Of a DNA stretch of 8,708 nt, positions 1 through 5,881 are shown one piece after another. The DNA lies in NCBI GenBank assembly GCA_029051965.1, contig JAIDJZ010000419.1:1-8708 (forward strand), written 5' to 3'. How positions within the stretch are numbered: position 1 is the first letter of the stretch; each line of letters starts with the position of its first letter. The notes beneath the pieces were generated by a model. That model made no database searches, had not been told where the DNA came from, and worked only from the letters and a program-made list of their open reading frames with translations. The position numbers and the translations under genes are program-made. The stretch is from Paramuribaculum sp. (GTDB taxonomy: Bacteria > Bacteroidota > Bacteroidia > Bacteroidales > Muribaculaceae).

Positions 1-99
1 TTTCGACACTCCCAGAAACGGACAGATCCCGAGAAACTGGGCAAAGACAATATTATTGACAAAAACTGCCCCTATGACAATTGACAGATACTCGATCAT
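1..99 (-). CDS. rnfA: RnfA, electron transport complex subunit A (partial, N-terminal 33 residues)
   Basis: Translating the minus strand from the ATG at 97-99 gives 33 residues that run in frame off the window edge. They start [20 protein letters not shown] and continue with the family motif [12 protein letters not shown]. This is the first transmembrane helix of RnfA (RsxA). Its cysteine (residue 26) sits in the LGxCP motif that, in the Rnf/Nqr family, helps hold an iron-sulfur centre in the membrane between RnfA and RnfE. It is the last gene seen in the operon and starts 5 nt after the rnfE stop, so translation is probably coupled. The upstream AAAGAA is only a weak ribosome binding site. 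The rest of the protein, normally about 190 residues, lies outside the window. Confidence 0.95.
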   Translation of the reverse strand, partial: MIEYLSIVIGAVFVNNIVFAQFLGICPFLGVSK

Positions 100-104
100 T
101 TCTT

Positions 105-707
105 TCACTGATTTGGAGAGTGGTTGAATTTAAACAATTTCTGGTAGAGAGCCATCAGAAAGCCAAGAACGATAAACGCCCCCGGCGCAAGTACGAACAC
201 CAGCGACCCGAACTCCTCCGGATAGACCTCAGCGCCAAAAATGCGTCCTGTTCCAAGAACCTCTCTGACAGCTCCGATCAGCGTCAGCGCAACCGTAAAG
301 CCGATTCCGATCCCGACGCCGTCAGCCGCCGAAGCCACGACACTGTTGCGCGACGCGAAAGCCTCGGCACGCCCGAGTAGAATGCAGTTGACAACTATCA
401 GCGGAATAAAGATCCCCAGCGTCGCATTAACCGAAGGAAGATAAGCCGCAAGAAGCATCTGCAGAGCTGTCACAAACGTTGCGATCAACACAATATAGAC
501 CGGAATCCTGACCGCAGGCGGTACGATCGGCTTGATCGCCGACACCGTCATATTGCTGCACAAAAGCACACCAGTCGTCGCAAGACCCATCGACAGACCT
601 GTCATCGCGCTCCCCGTTGTCCCAAGCGTCGGACACATTCCGAGAAGCAGAACAAACGTCGGATTTTCCTTGACGACGCCATTATAGATTATACTCCCTA
701 ACTTCAT
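105..707 (-). CDS. rnfE: RnfE, electron transport complex subunit E
   Basis: A 200-residue integral membrane protein of the RnfA/RnfE (NqrD/NqrE) family, about the usual length. It is a subunit of the Rnf complex in the cytoplasmic membrane. Family marks are [17 protein letters not shown] near the start (Cys25) and [14 protein letters not shown] (Cys108). These two cysteines match those that help hold the iron-sulfur centre shared with Rnf[13 protein letters not shown] and [12 protein letters not shown] are further conserved helices. The ATG overlaps the rnfG stop in an ATGA arrangement, and rnfA follows after 5 nt, so translation is probably coupled. An oddity is that the last residues (about 190-197, KLFKFNHS) are encoded by DNA resembling the palindromic repeat seen elsewhere in the window, so the extreme C-terminus may be repeat-derived. 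Confidence 0.96.
   Translation of the reverse strand: MKLGSIIYNGVVKENPTFVLLLGMCPTLGTTGSAMTGLSMGLATTGVLLCSNMTVSAIKPIVPPAVRIPVYIVLIATFVTALQMLLAAYLPSVNATLGIFIPLIVVNCILLGRAEAFASRNSVVASAADGVGIGIGFTVALTLIGAVREVLGTGRIFGAEVYPEEFGSLVFVLAPGAFIVLGFLMALYQKLFKFNHSPNQ
116..142. repeat. Short palindromic repeat overlapping the 3' end of rnfE
   Basis: On the minus strand this reads AGAAATTGTTTAAATTCA followed by ACCACTCTC. The first 18 bases match the terminal repeat of the 182-bp element at 5039-5056 at 16 positions. The two halves (AGAAATTGTTTAA and GGAGAGTGGTTGAA on opposite strands) are degenerate copies of each other, so the site is a small imperfect palindrome. It lies inside the rnfE frame without breaking it. 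That it belongs to one family with the sites at 4547-4579 and 5041-5249 is an inference from the shared halves. AT-rich composition raises the chance of coincidence. Confidence 0.5.
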
Positions 708-1306
708 TTCTCTTCACGTTTAAATTGTTCGAATGCCTCATACCCACGCTGCAAAGCCCCGAGGAATGCCCGCGAGGTTATCGTCGCTGCCGTGATTCCG
801 TCCACATCTCCGCCATCCTGGCTCACCTTCAGAGGAGATCCTCCCGGATTGCGGCCGATCACCGACCGCCGTCCCTGATCCATTCTGAACCACTCCTCCA
901 TCTTTGCGCCAAGACCCGGAGTCTCTGCATGCGACATCACTCGATAGCCCGTGATCCCACCCGATGCATCGAAACCGAAAATAATCCTGATCTCACCCGA
1001 AAAGCCATCTTTAGAAACACTCTCCACAGCCGCGCCGGCAAGCTTCCCGTTCGCCCGGGCCGGATAGACAGTGACTGAATCGACCTCTCCGCCGACAGCC
1101 ACCGCGACCGCATCGCCGACAGGATCATTGTCAAATGCCGGAAGCACCTCGGCGATAGCTCCGACGCGCGCCTCTCGTTCAGCCGCTGCGACCGGTCCCG
1201 CCGTCAGCGAATGAAGCCACGACAGCAGTGCGCCGCTCAGCAGACAGACCGTCGTCAGCACAGTGACCATTGCTGCCGGAGTCGATTTTGCCCGTTTATT
1301 TCCCAT
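704..1306 (-). CDS. rnfG: RnfG, flavin-carrying subunit of the Rnf complex
   Basis: A 200-residue FMN_bind protein: one N-terminal transmembrane anchor (about residues 12-35), then a domain expected outside the cytoplasmic membrane. SHAETPGLGAK (125-135) and DGITAATITSRA (169-180) are the family marks. In this family an ApbE transferase attaches FMN through a phosphoester bond to the last Thr of a Dxx(S/T)GAT-like motif. Here that is Thr175 in DGITAAT, with Ala in place of the more common Gly. RnfG passes electrons within the Rnf chain together with RnfD. The start overlaps the rnfD end by 11 bp and the stop overlaps the rnfE ATG, so the genes are tightly coupled. No apbE gene is present in the window. 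Confidence 0.95.
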   Translation of the reverse strand: MGNKRAKSTPAAMVTVLTTVCLLSGALLSWLHSLTAGPVAAAEREARVGAIAEVLPAFDNDPVGDAVAVAVGGEVDSVTVYPARANGKLAGAAVESVSKDGFSGEIRIIFGFDASGGITGYRVMSHAETPGLGAKMEEWFRMDQGRRSVIGRNPGGSPLKVSQDGGDVDGITAATITSRAFLGALQRGYEAFEQFKREEK

Positions 1307-2249
1307 TTCGACGGCCCTCCCCGACCTTACGCGGCTTCATATAGCGGTTGATGAGCGGAGTTGCGCCGTTCATCAGAAGAATCGCAAACGACACCCCCTC
1401 CGGATACGCTCCCCACTCCCTGATGACAACCGTGATCAGACCGATCATAACTCCGTAGAGAAGCATTCCGCTATGGCTCATCGGCGACGTGACATAGTCC
1501 GTGGCCATGAACAGCGCCCCGAGAAGCAGCCCGCCGCCAAGCAGCTCGACAAACGGATCGTTGCCGATAACCAACGAAAACAATCCGGCCGAAAGAAGTA
1601 TGGAAACCGGAATATGCCATGTGATAACCCTCGTCGCAAGAAGATACAGCCCCCCGGCTATCAGTGCGAATCCCGCAACCTCTCCGAGCGAACCGCCCGT
1701 CGCGCCGATTGCCTCCCCGGCCCAGTCGACAGCTCCCGCGACTCCCTCTTTAGCCTGCGTCAGTGACGTGGCTCCGGTAAGTGCGTCGGCATATCGCATA
1801 CGGTTGACGATCGGCAGAGGCCACGTCGTCATCTGCTGTGGAAACGAGAGCAGAAGAAAAACCCTACCCACAAGTGCCGGATTGAATATATTGCACCCGA
1901 GTCCGCCGAACGACATCTTCCCGACTCCGATCGCAACGACCGACCCGATCAGAACGATCCACACTGGCAGATTCGACGGCAGGTTGAACGCAAGCAGCAC
2001 TCCCGTCAGCATCGCTGGCACCGACACAAAAGGGGCCCGGCGTCCGAGCATATAACGCGCAATCACAAACTCCGTGACAACACATCCGGCCATCGCCGTT
2101 GCCGTAACTATCAGTGCACCGATGCCGAACGAATAGACCGCGCAGAGAAACGCCGGCACAAGTGCCAGCAGAACCCTCCACATTATCCGTTGTGTTGTGT
2201 CGCCCGTGTGAATATGCGGCGACTCTGAAATAACAAGTAGTCTGCTCAT
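1296..2249 (-). CDS. rnfD: RnfD, membrane flavoprotein subunit of the Rnf complex
   Basis: A 317-residue polytopic protein of the NqrB/RnfD family, close to the usual length. It begins MSRLLVISESPHIHTGDTTQ, a typical cytoplasmic lead, followed by hydrophobic helices. KMSFGGLGCNIFNPALVGR (111-129) is highly conserved in the family. DALTGAT (155-161) is the flavinylation motif, with Thr161 as the expected covalent FMN site. The C-terminal GALFMATDYVTSPMS and the short basic tail also fit. AAAGGA a few bases before the ATG is a fair ribosome binding site, and one of the clearer ones here. The gene starts 70 nt after rnfC, the widest gap among rnfC-A, and its end overlaps rnfG by 11 bp. Confidence 0.96.
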   Translation of the reverse strand: MSRLLVISESPHIHTGDTTQRIMWRVLLALVPAFLCAVYSFGIGALIVTATAMAGCVVTEFVIARYMLGRRAPFVSVPAMLTGVLLAFNLPSNLPVWIVLIGSVVAIGVGKMSFGGLGCNIFNPALVGRVFLLLSFPQQMTTWPLPIVNRMRYADALTGATSLTQAKEGVAGAVDWAGEAIGATGGSLGEVAGFALIAGGLYLLATRVITWHIPVSILLSAGLFSLVIGNDPFVELLGGGLLLGALFMATDYVTSPMSHSGMLLYGVMIGLITVVIREWGAYPEGVSFAILLMNGATPLINRYMKPRKVGEGRRNGK

Positions 2250-2306
2250 TTATATCCTTTCAATCCAATTATTTGTTTCCATTCATTCCTTTGTCCGACT
2301 GGTGGT

Positions 2307-2326
2307 GCGCTGCCTTCAGTCAGCGC
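2307..2326 (-). other. Small stem-loop at the rnfC 3' end
   Basis: GCGCTG and CAGCGC pair across an 8-base loop. The left arm on the minus strand overlaps the last rnfC codons and stop, and the hairpin lies in the 70-nt gap before rnfD. No T-run follows on the minus strand, so it is not a standard intrinsic terminator. It could be an mRNA-stabilising or processing hairpin that sets different rnfBC and rnfDGEA levels, or chance. The rest of the 2250-2319 gap shows only the rnfD ribosome binding site and no TAnnTTTG promoter on the minus strand. Confidence 0.35.
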
Positions 2327-3639
2327 TTCGCCTTTCCGAGTCTGATAAAATCCAGCAGCGGGCGCGACGACGGGCAGATATAGCTGCAACACCCGCACTC
2401 AATGCAGTTGGCAAGCGAATGCTCACGCGCCTCCTCGACACGCCCGAAACGACAGAGCGTAGAGATCAGATACGGCTCCAGACCCATCGGACAGACACTG
2501 ACACAACGCGCGCAACGCACACATGCATCCGGCTCCAGACGTCCGCTCATCGACGGAGGCAGCAACAGAACCCCAGAAGTTCCCTTCATCGTCGGAGCTT
2601 CGGGATTGATCGCCGCGTGGCCCATCATCGGACCTCCAAGAACAAGTTTCGACCCCTGTTCGGCCGAAGCGCCAGCAAGTTCGAGCAGGGTGGCGACTGC
2701 TGTTCCGTTCCACACCCTGAAATTTCCGCGCCCCTCTACTTCCGGACCGGTCACTGTCACTATACGCCTCACAAGAGGCTCTCCATAGGCAAGCCCGCGC
2801 CAGATCGCATAGGCCGTCCCGACATTGACAACGACAGCTCCGGCATCCAACGGGAGTTTCCCAGCCGGAACCTCCCGACCTGTGACGGCTTTGATCAGCT
2901 GCTTCTCGCCACCCTGCGGATAACGCTCGCGCAACGCGACAACCTCTGTCGCAGGAAATCCTTCGGCGGCTTCAGCCATCAGACGGATCGCGTCGCTCTT
3001 GTTCTCCTCGATCCCGACCACGGCTCGCGATGCGTCGCAGGCACGCCGTGCCGCTTCAACGCCCTTCATGATCTCCTCGGCCGACTCGAGCATCAGCGCA
3101 TGGTCCGACGTCAGATAAGGCTCACATTCAGCCCCGTTGACAATCAGCACTTCAGCGCTCGTCCCATTCGGGACCGTCAGCTTGACATCGGTTGGAAACG
3201 TTGCGCCTCCGAGCCCGACAATACCGCAATCACGGACCACCCGACGGATCTCGTAATGGTTCATCGCAGCAATCTCCTCGTCGGTCCGCACCCTGACTGG
3301 CTTCATGGCACGGTCGGTCGCGCGGTCCTCATCTGTCGATTCGACGATGATCGCATCAATATCGTAGCCATTCGCCCCGCTGACTGGCCCGACACTCTTG
3401 ACAGTCCCCGTCACCGGCGAATGGACATTAGCCGAAATAAAACCGTCGGCTTCGGCAAGAAGCTGATAGCGCACCACCCGGTCGCCGGGGCTGACCACTG
3501 CGCGTGCGGGTCGCCCGATATGCTGTCCGAGAGCCACAACCGCAACCTTCGGTGCGTCAACTTCGACAATAGGCTTCCCCGCTGTCAGCTTGGAGTCTGG
3601 CAGCCTTACGCCGCCGGGACGAAACGTTTGCATTTTCAT
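2320..3639 (-). CDS. rnfC: RnfC, NADH-interacting iron-sulfur/flavin subunit of the Rnf complex
   Basis: A 439-residue protein that in this family is peripheral on the cytoplasmic side and exchanges electrons with NAD(H). The N-terminal FRPGGVRLPDSK corresponds to the RnfC barrel-sandwich start. The nucleotide/flavin-binding core, related to complex I NuoF, shows GLGGATFPTDVKL (142-154) and NGAECEPYLTSDH (168-180). Two [4Fe-4S] motifs close the protein: Cys373/376/379/383 followed by Pro, and Cys412/415/418/422 followed by Pro. It lacks the long repetitive C-terminal extension of enterobacterial RsxC, which is normal for Bacteroidales. ATG codons stand at residues 1 and 3, so either may be the start. 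rnfB ends 33 nt upstream with no good ribosome binding site between. Confidence 0.97.
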   Translation of the reverse strand: MKMQTFRPGGVRLPDSKLTAGKPIVEVDAPKVAVVALGQHIGRPARAVVSPGDRVVRYQLLAEADGFISANVHSPVTGTVKSVGPVSGANGYDIDAIIVESTDEDRATDRAMKPVRVRTDEEIAAMNHYEIRRVVRDCGIVGLGGATFPTDVKLTVPNGTSAEVLIVNGAECEPYLTSDHALMLESAEEIMKGVEAARRACDASRAVVGIEENKSDAIRLMAEAAEGFPATEVVALRERYPQGGEKQLIKAVTGREVPAGKLPLDAGAVVVNVGTAYAIWRGLAYGEPLVRRIVTVTGPEVEGRGNFRVWNGTAVATLLELAGASAEQGSKLVLGGPMMGHAAINPEAPTMKGTSGVLLLPPSMSGRLEPDACVRCARCVSVCPMGLEPYLISTLCRFGRVEEAREHSLANCIECGCCSYICPSSRPLLDFIRLGKAKR

Positions 3640-3672
3640 AATCGCTCGGAAATTTCTCTCTATAACACTCGT

Positions 3673-4521
3673 TCATTGATCAGACACCGACGCCGGAAAA
3701 TTCGACGTCTTGATTGCTCCCGTCGGACAGGCCGCAACACATTTCCGGCACAGACGGCATTTCGCCGGATCGATCACCGCAAGATTGTCGCGCACCTCGA
3801 CTGCGCCAAACGGACACGTCCTGACACACTTTCCGCAGCCGATGCAGGCGACCGAACACCCCTTGCGGGCCACTGCCCCGCGCTGTCGATTCGAACAGCC
3901 GACCCACACACGACGACCCTTCGGGCCTTGCGGACGGAGAGAAATCAGCTTGCGGGGACACGCTTCGACGCATTTCCCGCACCCGGTGCATCGATCCTCG
4001 TCGACCAGCGGTAGACGGCTCGCAGGATCAATCCCGATCGCTCCGAACGGACAGACCGACGTGCAGTCGCCGCATCCCAGACAGCCATAGCTGCAACTCA
4101 TCGGACCCGAGCCGATCCGGCTCTCGATCCGGCAAAGCTTCGGTCCGCTGTAGATCGCTGCCGGAAAACGACGCGCATATGCGCCGCCACAACCGACAAC
4201 CGCAATATTCCTCGCCGCCGATCCTGCGCCATCCTTGCCGAAAACACCGGCGATCTGCCGCATTTTCTCATCTCCGGCGCCCGGACAGACAATCCCGTCC
4301 GGACCGCCGCGGCGCACACACTCGACTGCGAAATCGTGACAGCCAAGCAGCCCGCACGCCCCGCAGTTCGCGCCGGGAAGAAGCTCCTCGACCATTCCGA
4401 TTCGGTCATCCTCAACAACGGCAAAGCGTTTGACGACAACACAAAGCAAAACCGCCGCCAAAGCCCCGAGCACCCCCAGGGCTGCCGCCGGTAAAACTAT
4501 CTCACTGATGCAATATATCAT
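3673..4521 (-). CDS. rnfB: RnfB, ferredoxin-interacting multi-cluster iron-sulfur subunit
   Basis: A 282-residue protein and the probable entry point for electrons from reduced ferredoxin. One N-terminal transmembrane helix (about 6-30) anchors it. An Fe4S domain follows: Cys53/56/61 and Cys79. Four ferredoxin-type motifs come next: Cys147/150/153/157 (Cys143 may instead serve as the first ligand), Cys178/181/184/188, Cys226/229/232/236 (with extra Cys209 and Cys222), and Cys255/258/261/265. This is the long RnfB form of anaerobes, not the shorter enterobacterial one. AVVGCGGAYARR (107-118) falls where I recall related proteins having a CxGxC pattern. Here the second position is Tyr115. GAGG lies about 9 nt before the ATG. 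An 89-nt gap with a palindromic repeat separates it from rseC. Confidence 0.97.
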   Translation of the reverse strand: MIYCISEIVLPAAALGVLGALAAVLLCVVVKRFAVVEDDRIGMVEELLPGANCGACGLLGCHDFAVECVRRGGPDGIVCPGAGDEKMRQIAGVFGKDGAGSAARNIAVVGCGGAYARRFPAAIYSGPKLCRIESRIGSGPMSCSYGCLGCGDCTSVCPFGAIGIDPASRLPLVDEDRCTGCGKCVEACPRKLISLRPQGPKGRRVWVGCSNRQRGAVARKGCSVACIGCGKCVRTCPFGAVEVRDNLAVIDPAKCRLCRKCVAACPTGAIKTSNFPASVSDQ

Positions 4522-4546
4522 ATCTGTAAACCTCTTTTTTCCTCTC

Positions 4547-4579
4547 AGAAACTGTTTGAATTTAAATCAAACACTCTCT
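4547..4579. repeat. Short palindromic repeat between rseC and rnfB
   Basis: AGAAACTGTTTGAATTT at 4547-4563 matches the terminal repeat of the 182-bp element at 5039-5055 with one difference (G for A). It continues AAAT CAAACACTCTCT, whose reverse complement AGAGAGTGTTTG mirrors the first half. The whole is therefore an imperfect palindrome built on GTTTGA-TTTAAA-TCAAAC with one extra A. It sits in the 89-nt gap (4522-4610), 26 nt before the rnfB start. It may be a solo relic of the element family, or a transcript hairpin or operator. No TAnnTTTG promoter for rnfB is seen in the gap, so rnfB probably depends on transcription from upstream of rseC. Confidence 0.6.
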
Positions 4580-4610
4580 CTGAACAACTTTGACAATCCT
4601 GCGCCGCATA

Positions 4611-5027
4611 TCAGTCGCAGATCTTCTCGACTCTCCATCTGACAGACCGGTCAACCCTACGCCCGAAAAGACGCAGCATGACAAAATAAAAACCTCCGGC
4701 CACCACGCAGGCAAGCGCCGTAAGATCCTCATCAAGCCCGGCAAGACTGGCTGCTGCAGCCGTTGCTACAAGCAACAGGACCGGAATACCACCAAGCAAT
4801 AACGCCGCAACATACCTCGAGCCCTCCGATGGCATCAGACGAACCCGGTCTCCCGCCTTGAACCCGCCTTCGTTTTTCAGACTGAATCGCGTCTCACCGG
4901 ACAGACCGCAGACTCGCCCGAGCGAACATCCGTCACACGAACCGCCGCCGTTCCCGACAGCGACTGTCATTTCTCCGTCTGCTACTCGCTCGACAATCCC
5001 GCGATTACAATCTGTTTCCTTCTTCAT
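4611..5027 (-). CDS. rseC: SoxR-reducing-system RseC family membrane protein
   Basis: A 138-residue protein of the RseC family, usual length. The N-terminal domain carries the cysteine pattern Cys31-x2-Cys34-x5-Cys40 (SCDGCSLGRVCG), and AGDRVRLMPSEG leads into two transmembrane helices (about 72-92 and 99-117) with a basic C-terminal tail. In E. coli, RseC and the Rsx (Rnf) complex keep SoxR reduced. No SoxR gene is seen here, so in this organism the protein more likely serves Rnf assembly or function, an inference from its place as first gene of the rnf operon. The ATG at 5025-5027 lies 8 bp from the candidate CTTAG duplication beside the palindromic element, so its leader DNA has been replaced by that element. 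No clear ribosome binding site is visible. Confidence 0.93.
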   Translation of the reverse strand: MKKETDCNRGIVERVADGEMTVAVGNGGGSCDGCSLGRVCGLSGETRFSLKNEGGFKAGDRVRLMPSEGSRYVAALLLGGIPVLLLVATAAAASLAGLDEDLTALACVVAGGFYFVMLRLFGRRVDRSVRWRVEKICD

Positions 5028-5040
5028 TGGCCAAGCTTAG

Positions 5041-5222
5041 AAACTGTTTAAATTTAGTTGTGGGATTAATTGAGAGGATTTTATGAGGTGTTTTTACGAG
5101 TGGAAGAGGGAGCATAGCGGGCTATGTGACCGATGAGACTCGGTGAAAACAACCATAAAAGACCTCAATAAACCCACAAGAATGATTTATAACATTTTTT
5201 TCGTAGTAAATTTAAACAGTTT
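5041..5222. mobile_element. MITE-like 182-bp palindromic element with terminal inverted repeats
   Basis: The ends are a perfect 16-bp inverted repeat, AAACTGTTTAAATTTA at 5041-5056 and its complement at 5207-5222. CTTAG flanks both ends (5036-5040 and 5223-5227), a candidate 5-bp target duplication. Inside, arms pair in nested order: TTGTGGG 5058-5064 with 5173-5179; ATTGAG 5069-5074 with 5164-5169; TTTTATG 5079-5085 with 5154-5160; TGTTTT 5089-5094 with 5146-5151; CATAGC 5113-5118 with GCTATG 5121-5126 at the tip. The right arm has about 28 extra AT-rich bases (5180-5206). No protein is encoded, so it would need a transposase from elsewhere. I cannot name the parent IS family. It lies between the divergent rseC and yraN, immediately before rseC. 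Confidence 0.8.
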
Positions 5223-5227
5223 CTTAG

Positions 5228-5249
5228 AGAGTCGTTTGAATTTAAATTA
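5228..5249. repeat. Degenerate repeat end beside the palindromic element
   Basis: GTTTGAATTTAAAT at 5234-5247 is identical to 4555-4567 plus one upstream base, and is preceded by AGAGAGTC, the same kind of half-site (AGAGAGTG) seen at the ends of the repeats at 116-142 and 4547-4579. It directly adjoins the right CTTAG. This may mean the 182-bp element landed in or next to an older copy. The unique DNA from here to yraN (5250-5391) holds two candidate promoters and no gene. Confidence 0.45.
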
Positions 5250-5254
5250 AATTG

Positions 5255-5285
5255 CAAATTTACAAAGAATTTTCCACGAAAGAAA
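5255..5285 (-). promoter_or_regulatory. Candidate promoter for the rseC-rnf operon
   Basis: The minus strand has TAAATTTG (5262-5255), an exact match to the Bacteroidales -7 consensus TAnnTTTG. TTTC (5285-5282) stands 19 nt upstream where TTTG is expected. Transcription would start near 5248 and run through the whole palindromic element before rseC, giving a leader of roughly 220 nt. The site is placed from consensus only, and AT-rich DNA makes chance matches possible. Confidence 0.45.
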
Positions 5286-5349
5286 GCACTCCCACAGCCT
5301 GCTCAAACCTTTTTTCCACAACACCTTCCGTAAAATCCATTTTTTTCGC

Positions 5350-5357
5350 TAAATTTG
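5350..5357 (+). promoter_or_regulatory. Candidate -7 element for yraN
   Basis: TAAATTTG matches the Bacteroidales -7 consensus TAnnTTTG and lies 34 nt before the yraN ATG. No convincing TTTG is present about 19 nt upstream (TCCG instead), so the promoter is weakly supported. Confidence 0.45.
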
Positions 5358-5391
5358 CCAAAATCAATGCCGATCAGGAACCACAGACATC

Positions 5392-5757
5392 ATGGCTACA
5401 CACAACGACCTCGGAGCATGGGGCGAACAGATCGCCCGCGACCACCTCATCGCAGCCGGCTATAAAGTAATGGAGCGGAACTCCCGAGTTGCCGCCGGCG
5501 AAATCGACATAATTGCCGTCAAAGGCAACCGCATGGTCTTCGTCGAAGTAAAGACACGCTCGACAAACCTCGACGACGCTCTCGATGCAATCGACGACAA
5601 GAAAATCCGACGCATCGTCCGCGCCGCCGACTCATTTCTCCAGCGCTTCTCAATACCCTATGAATACCGCTTCGACATCATCGCCGTCATCGGATCTCCC
5701 GAAAAAGGCCACACACTGACCCACATACCCGACGCTTTCTTCCCCCCGCTTTGCTGA
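5392..5757 (+). CDS. yraN: YraN / UPF0102 family protein, nuclease-like fold
   Basis: A 121-residue protein of usual length for the family. The sequence shows LGAWGEQIARDHLIAAGYKVMERNSR, then GEIDIIAVKGNRMVFVEVKTR. Glu12, Glu37, Asp39, Glu52 and Lys54 form the ExD...ExK pattern of the PD-(D/E)xK-type fold. This suggests binding or cleavage of nucleic acid, including branched forms, but the exact role of the family is not settled. The start gives the usual short lead before LGxxGE. It is divergent from rseC and is followed by perR after 124 nt that contain a promoter, so it is probably transcribed separately from perR. No clear terminator follows the stop. Confidence 0.93.
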   Translation: MATHNDLGAWGEQIARDHLIAAGYKVMERNSRVAAGEIDIIAVKGNRMVFVEVKTRSTNLDDALDAIDDKKIRRIVRAADSFLQRFSIPYEYRFDIIAVIGSPEKGHTLTHIPDAFFPPLC

Positions 5758-5822
5758 CGACACGCTCGAGACAGACCGACTTGTTAAACCACGTTAAATA
5801 CATAAACTTTACGACAGAAAAT

Positions 5823-5853
5823 TTTGCCGGTCAAAATAATTATTCTAACTTTG
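5823..5853 (+). promoter_or_regulatory. Promoter of perR (Bacteroidales -33/-7 type)
   Basis: TTTG at 5823-5826 and TAACTTTG at 5846-5853 match both Bacteroidales consensus elements exactly, with a 19-nt spacer as expected. Transcription would start near 5857, giving a leader of about 25 nt to the ATG at 5882. It is the best promoter in the window and probably also serves the rubrerythrin gene downstream. Confidence 0.75.
5834..5848 (+). promoter_or_regulatory. Candidate PerR box overlapping the perR promoter
   Basis: AAATAATTATTCTAA agrees with the B. subtilis PerR box TTATAATTATTATAA at 12 of 15 positions. It lies between the -33 and -7 elements and covers the start of the -7 element, where a bound repressor would block polymerase. 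Autorepression is common in PerR regulators. The DNA is AT-rich and the box is not known to be the same in Bacteroidota, so this remains an inference. Confidence 0.45.
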
Positions 5854-5881
5854 TAATGATTTCAAACTTGAATAAATTCCA

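Noticed and set aside
711..735. GTTTAAATTGTTCGAA in the last rnfG codons as another copy of the repeat
   Set aside because: The match is short, lacks the AGAAACTG and ACTCTC parts, and encodes a normal-looking FEQFK tail.
1263..2055. Open frames of 167 and 184 codons on the plus strand opposite rnfD
   Set aside because: Low-complexity composition and full overlap with the conserved rnfD frame; shadows.
2302..4014. A 570-codon open frame on the plus strand opposite rnfC and rnfB
   Set aside because: Its product is rich in Arg, His, Ser and Pro with no recognisable domain. The opposite strand has complete RnfC and RnfB with all cluster motifs. Long antisense frames are expected from the codon bias here.
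5252..5470. A 72-codon plus-strand frame overlapping the yraN start
   Set aside because: It runs through the promoter region and into yraN in another frame, with no family resemblance.
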